From JBEBSD01 sp040394475 (lineage in GTDB: Bacteria > Bacteroidota > Bacteroidia > Cytophagales > Spirosomataceae), in NCBI GenBank assembly GCA_040394475.1, contig JBEBSD010000025.1:1-64000 (forward strand): DNA of 64,000 nt, read 5' to 3'. The position numbers were made by a program, and so were the translations under genes. The notes beneath the pieces are model-generated. The model searched no databases and was not told the DNA's origin. It worked only from the letters and a program-made list of their open reading frames with translations. The first letter of the stretch is position 1, and every line of letters begins with the position of its first letter. Shown here one piece after another: positions 17,730 to 26,762 of this stretch.

Positions 17730-19778
17730 CTACCATTTCCAACCAACTTTCAGCCCTCCGTACCAGTTCTGTTTGGGAGCGGGGTTATAAAAGCGGTTGC
17801 CGAAGGCATTCAGGTCGTAACCCAGTGAATAAACAGCGGCGCTTACCCATTCGGAAGAAGCATTCAGTTCGGTGTACAAGTGCTTTCCCCAGGTTTTTTG
17901 CCAGCGTCCTCTCAGGTGAAACTGGTGGTAAGGGGAGTTTTCAGCGGTATTGGATTCGTTCAGAAAAATCTTCCCGCCATATTGGTACACGGCAAAGAGA
18001 CCGATCCCTCCCTTCAGCAGCAGGTCGGCTCCGGTTGTTTGGGAGAAGGTGGGGATCCCCGGAAGCGCGTTGCCGCTGATATCCTCGTCTCCTGAAATGT
18101 ACGCTTCAAACGTATACCGTGCCAGCGTGCCGGAATGCCAGAGGTTGAGCCCAACCGGGAAACCGGGGGTATTGAGCAGCGGGTAGTCCAGTCGCCATTC
18201 GATACCGTTTTGGTTGGTCTTTCCGGCATTGATGAAGTACTCGGCGCCCGCATCCGTCGACCTGCGCACGATCGTCTGATTCAGACGGAAGCTGTAGGCA
18301 GTGATTTCGGCCGTTAGCCGGTTTCCGAAATACCGCAGCGAAAGTTCCCGGTTCATCCCCTTTTCTGCTTCCAGGTCCTGGCGGAAGCCTCCGGCGGATG
18401 GTCGTACTTCCTGCAGCGTGGGAGGAGAAAATCCGCTGCTCACGGACAAGGTAGCCGACCAGTTTTTCCAGAAAACCTTATTGAACGCCAGGCGGGGCAT
18501 TACAGCGCCGTCGAAAGTCTTCTTAAGGGCCAGGTAATCGCCCGGATAATAGTTTTCATGGAGATAGCGCATGAGGGAATAGCTCAGTCCGCCGGCTACC
18601 GAAATGTTATGCGGCAGGGTTAGCTCCATTTGGGTGAAGGCCGATCCCTGGAGCGCGGTAATGTCTTCCGAGGTCTGCTGGGGGCCGGGCTGTCCTTGTA
18701 AGTTGTCGTAGTTCCGCTGGACCGACCGGCCGGTCTGCCACTCAAATCCGGTGGTCCAGACTGTTTCCAGCTGGCCGCGGACGGTGCGGTGCTGCCAGGT
18801 ATTGCGGCCGCCGATCCCGCTCTCTTCCCGTTTTTCATAATTACTGATAAAGGGATTGGCGAAATTGTTGGTGGTAATGTACAGGGAGAGCGCCTGCGTC
18901 CAGGCGGGTGAGAGCTTGAGTTCATGCAGGGCCCCTGCCAGGAAGTACCGGGAAGAGATCCGGGCGTTTTGCGATTCGCTGCCGGGCAACGCCGGTGTGG
19001 GCTGCCGTGCCTGCGTGGGGTCCGCTTCCTGCTGGGCGAAAGTCAGCCCGCCGGGTGTCTGGTAGAGCAGGTCCGAATACAGCCCGAGGAGGGACAAGGT
19101 CCCTTTCTTTCCGAAATCATTCCGCGCTGTGAGCGTGACGGCGTCGCGGAACAGGTTACTTTGGCTGCGGTAGCCTTCCTGCTGCTGGTGACCGTACTGG
19201 AGCTGTACATTGCCCAGATCAAGTTGGGTATTGCGGGTTTGCAGCCCGTAACGTCCGATCCCGATACTTTGCTCGGCAGCATACCGGCCGGAGGGAGGAC
19301 TGTACATCAGCACCACGCCACCCGTTCCGGCGCCGTACAAGCTGCTGCCGGGACCTTTAATGATTTCCATCCGCTGGATAGCGGCAAAATCGAGGACGTT
19401 GAGCGGAGTATTGCCATTGGCGTCGGTAAAGGGGATGCCGTTCCAGTAAAATTTGACATTACGGACCCCAAAAGGGGAGCGGAGCAGGCTGCCCCGGACA
19501 GAAAACCGGTAGCTTCCCGGTGAGCGCTCTTCCATGCGGACACCCGGCAGGGTGTTGACGGCATTGGTCCAGGTGACGGGAGCAAAACGATCGGTCACCC
19601 GGGGCGTCAGGACACCGACAGAGGCTGTGTTTTCAAGTAAACTCCGCTGGCTGCCATAAGCTTGTACAGTCAGCTCCGGAAGCGTATGGCTTTGCAGGCT
19701 GTCGCTTTGGGCGTAGACCGTCAGGCCGGTGTGCAGCAGGAAGAGAATCGGTAGTATGGCTGATACGGGGTGTTTCAT
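17730..19778 (-). CDS. TonB-dependent outer-membrane receptor (FecA/BtuB-like)
   Basis: 682 residues from the ATG at 19778. A longer in-frame ORF runs to 19922, but that extension is translated heptamer repeat (SPLPIAHCPLPIA) and lies before a clear signal peptide MKHPVSAILPILFLLHTG...YAQ. The TonB box region is LPELTVQAYG, the plug holds VRMEERSPGSYRFSVRG and RMEIIKGPGSSLYGAGTGG, and the barrel ends GGLKVGWKW. It lacks a CarboxypepD_reg domain, unlike the receptor at 8904. The substrate is unknown. It may be cotranscribed with pheA upstream (113-base gap carrying the heptamer repeats). Confidence 0.88.
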   Translation of the reverse strand: MKHPVSAILPILFLLHTGLTVYAQSDSLQSHTLPELTVQAYGSQRSLLENTASVGVLTPRVTDRFAPVTWTNAVNTLPGVRMEERSPGSYRFSVRGSLLRSPFGVRNVKFYWNGIPFTDANGNTPLNVLDFAAIQRMEIIKGPGSSLYGAGTGGVVLMYSPPSGRYAAEQSIGIGRYGLQTRNTQLDLGNVQLQYGHQQQEGYRSQSNLFRDAVTLTARNDFGKKGTLSLLGLYSDLLYQTPGGLTFAQQEADPTQARQPTPALPGSESQNARISSRYFLAGALHELKLSPAWTQALSLYITTNNFANPFISNYEKREESGIGGRNTWQHRTVRGQLETVWTTGFEWQTGRSVQRNYDNLQGQPGPQQTSEDITALQGSAFTQMELTLPHNISVAGGLSYSLMRYLHENYYPGDYLALKKTFDGAVMPRLAFNKVFWKNWSATLSVSSGFSPPTLQEVRPSAGGFRQDLEAEKGMNRELSLRYFGNRLTAEITAYSFRLNQTIVRRSTDAGAEYFINAGKTNQNGIEWRLDYPLLNTPGFPVGLNLWHSGTLARYTFEAYISGDEDISGNALPGIPTFSQTTGADLLLKGGIGLFAVYQYGGKIFLNESNTAENSPYHQFHLRGRWQKTWGKHLYTELNASSEWVSAAVYSLGYDLNAFGNRFYNPAPKQNWYGGLKVGWKW

Positions 19779-19783
19779 GGGTT

Positions 19784-19853
19784 GGGTATTGGGCAATGGG
19801 GAACGGGCAATGGGCAATGGGCAATGGGCAATGGGCAATGGGGAACGGGCGAT
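19784..19853. repeat. Heptanucleotide tandem repeat (GGGCAAT), 10 units
   Basis: Ten 7-bp units in a row: GGGTATT, GGGCAAT, GGGGAAC, five GGGCAAT, GGGGAAC, GGGCGAT. It ends 5 bases upstream of the TonB receptor ATG on the minus strand. Gain or loss of units would change spacing in the leader or promoter. Confidence 0.9.
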
Positions 19854-19891
19854 GTTTTTGGCGGGCGGGAGTGGTTCCGGTGATGCCCGGT

Positions 19892-20965
19892 TCAATCCAT
19901 ACGGACATAGCTTCCCAGCCATTTGAGACTTGCCCCGTGTTTTTCCATAATTTTATCGACGGCCTCCTGGTGACGGTTTCCCTCAAATTCCACAAAAAAC
20001 CAGAATCCGAAGCCGGAGGTATACCGGATCGGGCGACTTTCGATTTTCATGAGATTAATCCCCTGGTCATTGAAGTCCTTAAGGAAATTATACAGAATCC
20101 CCGGTTTGTTGGTATGCGGCAGATTGGCAATGATCGTCGTCTTGTCCCGTGGCGACGGCTGATTGACAAAGTCTTTGCACAAAATAATAAAGCGGGTACG
20201 GTTCTGATCGCTGTTTTCAATGTTATCAAAAAGAACGGGCACTCTGAAGAGCTTGGCTGAAATGTGGGAGCAGATGGCCGCCGCATCGGGTTGGGCAGCC
20301 GCCAGCCGCGCCGCTTTGGACGTGGAATCGACCGGTACGAGCTCCAATTGGTTTTCGTCAAAGTATTCACGCAGGAAGGTACTGCACTGGCGAAAGGCGA
20401 TGTCTTTCGAATAAATGCGCTTGATCTGCTGCGGGGAATCCGCCTGGGAAACCAGTGTAAAGTGAATGGGCAGGTAAATTTCGGCAGCAATCAGCAGTTC
20501 TTTTTCCTGCAGCAGGTCCACCGTTTCCGGAACGATTCCTTCCTGGTTGTTTTCGATGGGAACCACGCCGAATTTAGCGCGGCCGGTTTCCACACTGTCA
20601 AACACCGATCGGATAGTAGGCAGGACGAGGTATTCGCTCATGCCCCCGAAACGGCTGGCGGCAGCCTGATGGGTAAAACTCCCTTCCGGTCCCAGGAAGG
20701 CGACCCGCTCCGGGAGCTCCAGGTTCCTGGAAGCCGCAAAGATTTCCATAAAAATGGCTTCAATCGCCGGTTTCGAAAGCAAGCCGGTGTTTTGCCGGTA
20801 AAGGCGTGACAAAATTTCAAGTTCCCGTTCGGGCCGGTAGATGACGCTTTGAGCGGCGCGTTTAACATGCCCCACTTCCCGCACCAGTTCCATACGGCGG
20901 TTCAGCAGGTCCAGTAATTGATCATCCAGCGTGTCAATTTGATCTCGAAGTCCTTTCAGATTCAC
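19892..20965 (-). CDS. pheA: Bifunctional chorismate mutase / prephenate dehydratase (P-protein)
   Basis: 357 residues. Residues 1-90 form an AroQ-type chorismate mutase (LRDQIDTLDDQLLDLLNRR, then KRAAQSVIYRPERE). Residues about 92-275 are the dehydratase (VAFLGPEGSFTHQAA, FGVVPIENNQEG, NRTRFIILCKD). Residues 278-357 are an ACT domain with the phenylalanine-binding ESRP motif. It converts chorismate to prephenate and then phenylpyruvate and should be inhibited by phenylalanine. Another chorismate mutase domain is fused to DAHP synthase at 60737. The TonB receptor lies downstream on the same strand, with no functional link evident. Confidence 0.93.
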   Translation of the reverse strand: MNLKGLRDQIDTLDDQLLDLLNRRMELVREVGHVKRAAQSVIYRPERELEILSRLYRQNTGLLSKPAIEAIFMEIFAASRNLELPERVAFLGPEGSFTHQAAASRFGGMSEYLVLPTIRSVFDSVETGRAKFGVVPIENNQEGIVPETVDLLQEKELLIAAEIYLPIHFTLVSQADSPQQIKRIYSKDIAFRQCSTFLREYFDENQLELVPVDSTSKAARLAAAQPDAAAICSHISAKLFRVPVLFDNIENSDQNRTRFIILCKDFVNQPSPRDKTTIIANLPHTNKPGILYNFLKDFNDQGINLMKIESRPIRYTSGFGFWFFVEFEGNRHQEAVDKIMEKHGASLKWLGSYVRMD

Positions 20966-21006
20966 AGGTTAAATAGGTCTTAATTAAATAATAACTTTTG
21001 TGCGTA

Positions 21007-21135
21007 GGGGCCGGTTCGGGTGTTGTGATGGGGCCGGTACGTGGGGGCCGATACGTAGGGGCCGACACATAGGGGCCGACACATAGGGGCCGACACATAG
21101 GGGCCGACACATAGGTCGGCCCCTACGCCACATTT
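21007..21135. repeat. 14-bp tandem repeat array with hairpin after parE
   Basis: Four exact copies of TAGGGGCCGACACA start at 21057 and are preceded by diverged copies (GGGGCCGGTTCGGG, GGGGCCGATACG). The array is followed by the inverted form TAGGTCGGCCCCTACG at about 21113-21128. Any one of the direct copies can pair with the inverted copy to form a GC-rich stem of about 11 bp. The inverted copy overlaps the parE stop codon (21123-21125). It may act as a terminator for the minus-strand parE gene. Confidence 0.8.
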
Positions 21136-22979
21136 TTTTCGATCCGCAGGTTCTCGATAATGTTTTTCTGCCTGTCGGGTGTATTTTTACCCATGTAATA
21201 CGCAAGGATTTTCTGAATCGAATCTTCTTTGTCCAGGAAAATAGGTTCCAGGCGCATGTCTTCCCCGATAAATTTGCCAAATTCTTCCGGTGAAATTTCC
21301 CCCAGTCCTTTGAAACGGGTGATTTCCGGTTTGGCGCCGAGTTTGGAGACAGCTGTCTGCTTCTCCTGTTCGGAATAACAATAGATGGTTTCCTTCTTGT
21401 TCCGGACCCTGAACAAAGGCGTTTCGAGAATAAACAAATGCCCGTTCCGGACCAGGTCCGGGAAAAATTGCAGGAAGAAAGTCATAATCAGTAACCGGAT
21501 GTGCATGCCGTCGACGTCGGCATCGGTGGCAATCACGATGCGGTTATACCGCAGGTTTTCTATCCCGCCCTCAATATCCAGCGCATGCTGCAACAGGTTG
21601 AATTCTTCGTTTTCATAGACGATCTTTTTGGTAAGCCCGAAGCAGTTCAAGGGTTTCCCCCGCAAACTGAAAACCGCCTGTGTCTGCACATCGCGTGATT
21701 TGGTGATAGAGCCGCTGGCAGAGTCTCCTTCGGTAAGAAATAAGGTAGTGTCTTTATGCAGTTCGTTTTTTACATCCAGCAGATGCACCCGGCAATCGCG
21801 CAGTTTTTTGTTGTGAAGATTCGCTTTTTTCGCCCGTTCATTGGCCAGTTTCTTGACCCCTGCCAGCTCCTTTCGCTCCCGTTCCGATTGCTCGATCCGT
21901 TTCTTGATGGCATCCCTGGTTTCCGGATGCATGTGCAGAAAATTGTCGAGCTGCTCCTTGACAAAATCGTTCACAAAGGTTCGCACGGTAGGACTGCTGG
22001 GATCGGGTGCGATCGTACTGGAGCCCAGCTTGGTTTTGGTTTGCGACTCAAACACGGGTTCCTGGACCCGGATTGCGACGGCGGCGACGATCGAAGAACG
22101 GATGTCTTCCGGTGCATAATCCTTGCCGAAATGCTCCCGGATGGCCCGCACGAATGCCTCCCGGAACGCCACCAGGTGGGTGCCTCCCTGTGTCGTAAAC
22201 TGTCCGTTGACAAACGAATAATATTCTTCACCATACTGGTTGGCATGTGTGATGGCCAGCTCGATATCTTCTCCTTTCAGGTGAATAATCGGGTAGCGGA
22301 TCGAATCCTCATCGGTTTTATTACGTAATAAATCGAGAAGCCCGTTTTGGGAAAAGTATTTCTGGCCGTTAAAATGGATGGTCAGGCCGGCATTGAGGTA
22401 GCAATAATTCCAAATCATGTTCTGGAGGTATTGCGGAATATACCGGAAATGCTTGAAAATAGTGCCGTCAGGTTCAAAGGAGAGATACGTCCCGTTGCGT
22501 TGAGTGGTAGTCTCCTCGCCCGATTCCTGTGTGAGAACACCCTGGGAAAATTCGGCCCATTTTGTTTTGCCGTCCCGGAACGCCTGTACCCTGAAATAGG
22601 TAGACAGCGCGTTGACGGCTTTGGCCCCCACACCGTTTAGCCCGACCGATTTCTGGAAGGCTCCCGAATCGTACTTGCCGCCGGTGTTGATCTTGGAAAC
22701 GCAGTCGACTACCTTTCCAAGCGGAATGCCCCTGCCATAGTCCCGAACCTCCACTTTGTGCTCCGATATCTTCAAGTCAATCGTTTTGCCGAACCCCATC
22801 ATGTGTTCGTCAATGGAGTTGTCAACCACCTCTTTTACCAGGACATAAATGCCGTCGTCGATCGAAGCGCCGTCCCCTAATTTTCCTATGTACATCCCCG
22901 GCCGGAGCCGGATATGTTCTTTCCAGTCCAGCGACCGGATACTGTCATCATCGTATTTTACGTTGGTAGTAATTGACAT
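21123..22979 (-). CDS. parE: Type IIA topoisomerase subunit B, probably ParE (topo IV)
   Basis: 618 residues from the ATG at 22979. An upstream in-frame ATG at 23003 adds MINPFKVK, but a -7 box at 23032 and family starts favour MSITTNVKYDDDSI. The GHKL ATPase has the N-box EVVDNSIDEH and YGRGIPLG, then GLNGVGAKAVNALS. TOPRIM shows FLTEGDSASGS and ATDADVDGMHIRLL. The protein lacks the extra C-terminal insert of many GyrB proteins and ends RQKNIIENLRIEKN, as ParE of this phylum does. It partners with ParC (not in the window) to decatenate chromosomes. GyrB is the alternative, but the length and end favour ParE. Confidence 0.85.
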   Translation of the reverse strand: MSITTNVKYDDDSIRSLDWKEHIRLRPGMYIGKLGDGASIDDGIYVLVKEVVDNSIDEHMMGFGKTIDLKISEHKVEVRDYGRGIPLGKVVDCVSKINTGGKYDSGAFQKSVGLNGVGAKAVNALSTYFRVQAFRDGKTKWAEFSQGVLTQESGEETTTQRNGTYLSFEPDGTIFKHFRYIPQYLQNMIWNYCYLNAGLTIHFNGQKYFSQNGLLDLLRNKTDEDSIRYPIIHLKGEDIELAITHANQYGEEYYSFVNGQFTTQGGTHLVAFREAFVRAIREHFGKDYAPEDIRSSIVAAVAIRVQEPVFESQTKTKLGSSTIAPDPSSPTVRTFVNDFVKEQLDNFLHMHPETRDAIKKRIEQSERERKELAGVKKLANERAKKANLHNKKLRDCRVHLLDVKNELHKDTTLFLTEGDSASGSITKSRDVQTQAVFSLRGKPLNCFGLTKKIVYENEEFNLLQHALDIEGGIENLRYNRIVIATDADVDGMHIRLLIMTFFLQFFPDLVRNGHLFILETPLFRVRNKKETIYCYSEQEKQTAVSKLGAKPEITRFKGLGEISPEEFGKFIGEDMRLEPIFLDKEDSIQKILAYYMGKNTPDRQKNIIENLRIEKNVA

Positions 22980-23031
22980 CTTTACTTTAAATGGGTTTAT
23001 CAATTTAAAAGGTTGCCTGTGTTTAAGCGTA

Positions 23032-23039
23032 CAAATGTA
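23032..23039 (-). promoter_or_regulatory. -7 box (TACATTTG) for parE
   Basis: An exact TAnnTTTG match on the minus strand. RNA would start near 23025, giving a leader of about 46 bases to the ATG at 22979. The -33 element is weak. Confidence 0.5.
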
Positions 23040-23228
23040 ATTTGAAGTCTCTTTCCACGAGAAAATATTGTAATCCTTTAAAAATAAGAAAAATCTAATT
23101 TACTTTGTCTGATAATTAATAAGCGATAATTCAAAGATACATTTATATTACTGGTTTATTAATTATAATTGAAGTTAATCAGACATAGGTCCACTCTAAT
23201 AATAGTAATAGCTACCTTGCACAATATT
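23040..23228. other. AT-rich divergent intergenic region
   Basis: It separates parE (minus) from the polysaccharide export gene (plus) and must hold the promoter of the 24-kb locus. No exact TAnnTTTG box at a good distance was found on the plus strand. TACCTTG at about 23214 is close but lies very near the ATG. Confidence 0.3.
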
Positions 23229-25670
23229 ATGCAATTAAAAGAAAAGTTTTCCCGGAATGTTGTCAGGTTACTGGTTATATTAATTGGACTGGCTGCTACA
23301 TGGGATGCTACGGGCCAGGTTACGCCAGCCCCTCCTGCAGGACAAGGAGGAGCCCCTGCAGGACAGGGGACGTTGCCCCCCGGCACTACTATACCCGGCA
23401 ATCTGCCGGCCAACCAGGGGCAGCAGACCGGCGCTCCCAACCAACAGGGAACCGATGTAAAAGCCGAGCAGGCCGATACGAATCAGAATAAATTAAAGCA
23501 GGATACCTCAAAGGTTCAAACGGAAGTGGATGCGGAGCGGCAGGAACTGCTGGAACGGATATTCGGGTATTCTCTTTTTTCAAAGGCGGTGTTTTCCCCG
23601 GTGCAGGAACAGATGATCGCAACGCCTATGGGCTATGCCATCGGCGTGGGGGACATTCTGGATGTCAGTGTCTACGGAGCCACCCAGCAGCCTTTTCCTA
23701 ATCTCAAAGTCAACCGGGATGGCTTTATCAACTTGCCGCGTATCGGAAATGTGTACGTCAACGGGAAGTCGGTGGAGGAAGTCACTAAAATACTCATCGG
23801 CAAGCTCGCGCCCTATAACCCGAGTTTACTGGGCCAAGGGGGCTCTCCTCCCTTGTCGACCCTGAAAGTATCCCTGGCGGAGGTTCGGGGGGTGCAGGTG
23901 TATGTCACCGGGGAAGTAATGTATCCGGCATCGTATGAACTGAGTTCCCTGCATACTGCCTTCAATGCGCTGTACCTGGCAGGGGGGCCGAACGAGATCG
24001 GAACCTTCCGGGATGTGAAAGTCATCCGCGACAATGAGGTAGTTGCCCGCATAGATATTTATGATTACCTGGTTAACGGTGTGCTGAAAACCAATGTCCG
24101 GGTACAAGACAATGACAATATTTCGGTAGGATACCGGCTCAACCGGGTGGAACTCCTCGGCAGGGTGAAAAGACCCGGCCTGTTTGAAATGAAACCGGGA
24201 GAAACGTTGTCGGATTTGTTCCGGTTTGCCGGAGGATTTGAGGACGATGCGTATCAGGCCCATTTCAAAATCCTCCGTTTTACCTCCCGGGAGCGTAAAA
24301 TTGTAGATGTAACGGAGGATGAAATCACCACTTTTGAACTGCAGAAAGGAGACGTGGTTACCGTGGAGCCGATTCTGGACCGGTTTGAAAACATTGTCAG
24401 CATCGAAGGAGCGGTGATGCGTCCCGGTGATTATTCGCTGGAGCGGAACCATTCCTTAAGAACACTCCTGGAGTCTGCCCAAGGCCTTCGGGAAGATGCG
24501 TTCGCCGGCCGGGTCTATGTGAGCCGTACGCGCGACGACCAGACCATTGAAAACCTGTCGCTGAACCTGACGAACATCCTGAGCGGCGACATACCCGACC
24601 TGGAACTGATACGGTTGGATGTGGTGACTATCCCGTCCCGTTTCGACATGACAGAGCCGGCCGTGGTCACCATTACGGGAGAGGTAAACAATACAAAATT
24701 CGGGGAAAATGATGGAAAATTCCCCTACGTGGCGAATATGACGCTGGAAGACCTGATTCTGAAAGCCGATGGCCTGCGGGAGTCGGCGGATATTAAGAAC
24801 ATACAGGTTACCCGCCGTAAAAGAGATGTGGAGGCGAAGTTCGCCGATGCACAGATTGCAGAAGTATTTAATGTTAGCCTGGGGCGGGATTTGTCGATAG
24901 GGGGCAGTGAAAGCGGGTTGATTCTCCACCCGTTCGACGAGGTACTGATCCGGAAATCTCCGTCGTACCAGGAACAGAAATACGTCCGGATTGAGGGGGA
25001 CGGGATTCTCCGCGCCGGGGCGTATCCCATTCTGAACCGGAACGACAAAATCAGTGATATTGTCGCCAGGGCGGGAGGGCTGACTGAACTCGCCTATTTA
25101 CCTGGAGCGACGCTGATCCGGACCACTATCCGGGAAGATATTGATTTACAGGAAGCCGATGAGGCCAAGAAAGCGCTTAATCAGGATCTGATGATCGGTT
25201 CGTCCAACGCCAAAGAGGATCAGACCGTGGAGGAAAACATCGGGATCAAGATGGAAAAGCTGCTCAGGAACAGGGGATCGAAGGACGACCTGATCGTGCA
25301 GGAAAACGATGTGATACGCATCCCCAAGCGGCTGGAGACGGTACAGGTGGCAGGGGAAGTTCTTTACCCGACCACTGTCAAGTACAATGACGGGATGACA
25401 TTTCTGGATTTTGTTTCCCAATCGGGAGGATTTACCAAACAATCGATGCGGGGAAGTTCCTGGATCAAGTATCCGAACGGTTCGGTGGACAGGACCCGCA
25501 GGTTCCTGGTGTTCAATATTTATCCCAGGGTAGAACCGGGAGCCGAAATCGTGGTACCGGTGAAGGGCGGTACTGAAGTTTCTCCGTTGCAATTGCTTAA
25601 TATCGGTATCCAGGTGTCGTCTACATTAATGACGTTGATCCTTTCTGTTTTGGCGTTCCGTAGATTGTAA
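23229..25670 (+). CDS. SLBB-domain polysaccharide export protein (Wza family, outer membrane)
   Basis: 813 residues from the ATG at 23229. An upstream in-frame ATG at 23169 would spoil the signal peptide. After the signal (LLVILIGLAATWDATGQ) comes a linker rich in Pro, Gly and Gln. A Poly_export domain follows (GVGDILDVSVYGATQQ, NRDGFINLPRIG), then several SLBB repeats (for example VQVYVTGEVMYPASYEL, RVELLGRVKRPGLFEM, NIVSIEGAVMRPGDYSL, YVRIEGDGILRAGAYPI, TVQVAGEVLYPTTVKY), and a final helix SSTLMTLILSVLAF. It is about twice the length of E. coli Wza because of the extra SLBB repeats, as is usual in Bacteroidota. It forms the outer-membrane channel for polysaccharide. First gene of the locus, 12 bases before the Wzz-like gene. 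Confidence 0.9.
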   Translation: MQLKEKFSRNVVRLLVILIGLAATWDATGQVTPAPPAGQGGAPAGQGTLPPGTTIPGNLPANQGQQTGAPNQQGTDVKAEQADTNQNKLKQDTSKVQTEVDAERQELLERIFGYSLFSKAVFSPVQEQMIATPMGYAIGVGDILDVSVYGATQQPFPNLKVNRDGFINLPRIGNVYVNGKSVEEVTKILIGKLAPYNPSLLGQGGSPPLSTLKVSLAEVRGVQVYVTGEVMYPASYELSSLHTAFNALYLAGGPNEIGTFRDVKVIRDNEVVARIDIYDYLVNGVLKTNVRVQDNDNISVGYRLNRVELLGRVKRPGLFEMKPGETLSDLFRFAGGFEDDAYQAHFKILRFTSRERKIVDVTEDEITTFELQKGDVVTVEPILDRFENIVSIEGAVMRPGDYSLERNHSLRTLLESAQGLREDAFAGRVYVSRTRDDQTIENLSLNLTNILSGDIPDLELIRLDVVTIPSRFDMTEPAVVTITGEVNNTKFGENDGKFPYVANMTLEDLILKADGLRESADIKNIQVTRRKRDVEAKFADAQIAEVFNVSLGRDLSIGGSESGLILHPFDEVLIRKSPSYQEQKYVRIEGDGILRAGAYPILNRNDKISDIVARAGGLTELAYLPGATLIRTTIREDIDLQEADEAKKALNQDLMIGSSNAKEDQTVEENIGIKMEKLLRNRGSKDDLIVQENDVIRIPKRLETVQVAGEVLYPTTVKYNDGMTFLDFVSQSGGFTKQSMRGSSWIKYPNGSVDRTRRFLVFNIYPRVEPGAEIVVPVKGGTEVSPLQLLNIGIQVSSTLMTLILSVLAFRRL

Positions 25671-25682
25671 TTATAAACTGTA

Positions 25683-26762
25683 ATGTCAAATATTTCCCCA
25701 CAAGTTTCGGACGATCAGTTTACACTGAAAGACGTAATGGCCAGCTTAATCGTAGCAAGGAATGCAATGCTGCGAAACTGGAAATACGTGCTGCTTTTTA
25801 CAGTTCTTGGTTTCGGGATAGGCTGGGCGCTGGATTTCTTTATGAAAAAGCCCCCATCCTATGAGGCCGAGGTAACCTTTAACCTGGGCAGTGCGGGCAG
25901 CAGTACCGGGGGCGGGTTCCCGTCCGGGCTGGGGAGTTTGTTTGGAATGGGCGGCGGCGGAGACGCCAATATCTTTACAGGAGAGAACTTTTTTATCTGG
26001 GTAAAATCAGGTCCCGTATTGGAGCGTGCGCTTTTGAAGGAAGTGGAGATCAACGGACAGAAAGTGCTGATGGCCAATTTTTATATTGATTCCAGCGGCA
26101 TTAAAGAAGATCGTTGGGAGAAGCAAACCAACTGGCATGATTTTCAGTTTAAATCGGCGCTTGTCGACAGCTTTAGCCTGGAAGAGCGCCGGGTCATGAA
26201 CGACCTGATCATGGATGCCGCGGAAAAGACGATTATTGATGAGCCGAACCGGAAATCATCTTTTATGAGGCTGGCCGTTACGACCATTAATGAAAACCTG
26301 TCGAGGGCCTGGGCCAACATCCTGCTGGAAACGGTGGATGAATTTTATTCGGAAATACAAACCACTAAAACCCGCAGGACCCTGCGCCTGCTGGAAAACC
26401 GGGTCGATTCACTGGCGAAAATACTGTCCGGATCTGAAAGCAAACTGGCGTATGCCACCGATTATAGTACCATTGCGGTGAACCCGGAGGTGGGAATGCG
26501 TGTGAAACAGCTGACCCGGAACAGTGAGTTTATCCAGCAGCTTTATCTGGAAGCGCTGGGAGGCGTGGAGCAAACGCGGGTGTCGCTGGTAAGGGAGGCG
26601 CCGTTGTTTACCATTATAGAACCCATCAAACGACCGCTTGATTTAAAGCTGGACATGGGGCAGAAGAAAAAAATAGGATTGCTGATAGGATTCATGATAT
26701 CCTTAATTTTTATCTATCTAAAAACTTCTTACGACGCCGCTATGGCTGAAAGGAAGCAATAA
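25683..26762 (+). CDS. Wzz-like chain-length / polysaccharide co-polymerase protein
   Basis: 359 residues. Two membrane segments, about 37-52 (YVLLFTVLGFGIGWAL) and 329-347 (KIGLLIGFMISLIFIYL), flank a large periplasmic part containing a Gly-rich stretch (GSAGSSTGGGFPSGLGSLFG) and helical regions. The Pro-rich segment before the second helix (IIEPIKRPLDLKL) is typical of Wzz proteins. There is no cytoplasmic tyrosine kinase domain. It should control chain length or couple synthesis to the outer-membrane channel. Its stop codon overlaps the start of the ABC permease (TAATG), so the two are translationally coupled. Confidence 0.85.
   Translation: MSNISPQVSDDQFTLKDVMASLIVARNAMLRNWKYVLLFTVLGFGIGWALDFFMKKPPSYEAEVTFNLGSAGSSTGGGFPSGLGSLFGMGGGGDANIFTGENFFIWVKSGPVLERALLKEVEINGQKVLMANFYIDSSGIKEDRWEKQTNWHDFQFKSALVDSFSLEERRVMNDLIMDAAEKTIIDEPNRKSSFMRLAVTTINENLSRAWANILLETVDEFYSEIQTTKTRRTLRLLENRVDSLAKILSGSESKLAYATDYSTIAVNPEVGMRVKQLTRNSEFIQQLYLEALGGVEQTRVSLVREAPLFTIIEPIKRPLDLKLDMGQKKKIGLLIGFMISLIFIYLKTSYDAAMAERKQ

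Noticed and set aside
19779..19922. 48-residue extension of the second TonB receptor
   Set aside because: It is mostly translated 7-bp repeat, and the signal peptide begins at the ATG at 19778.
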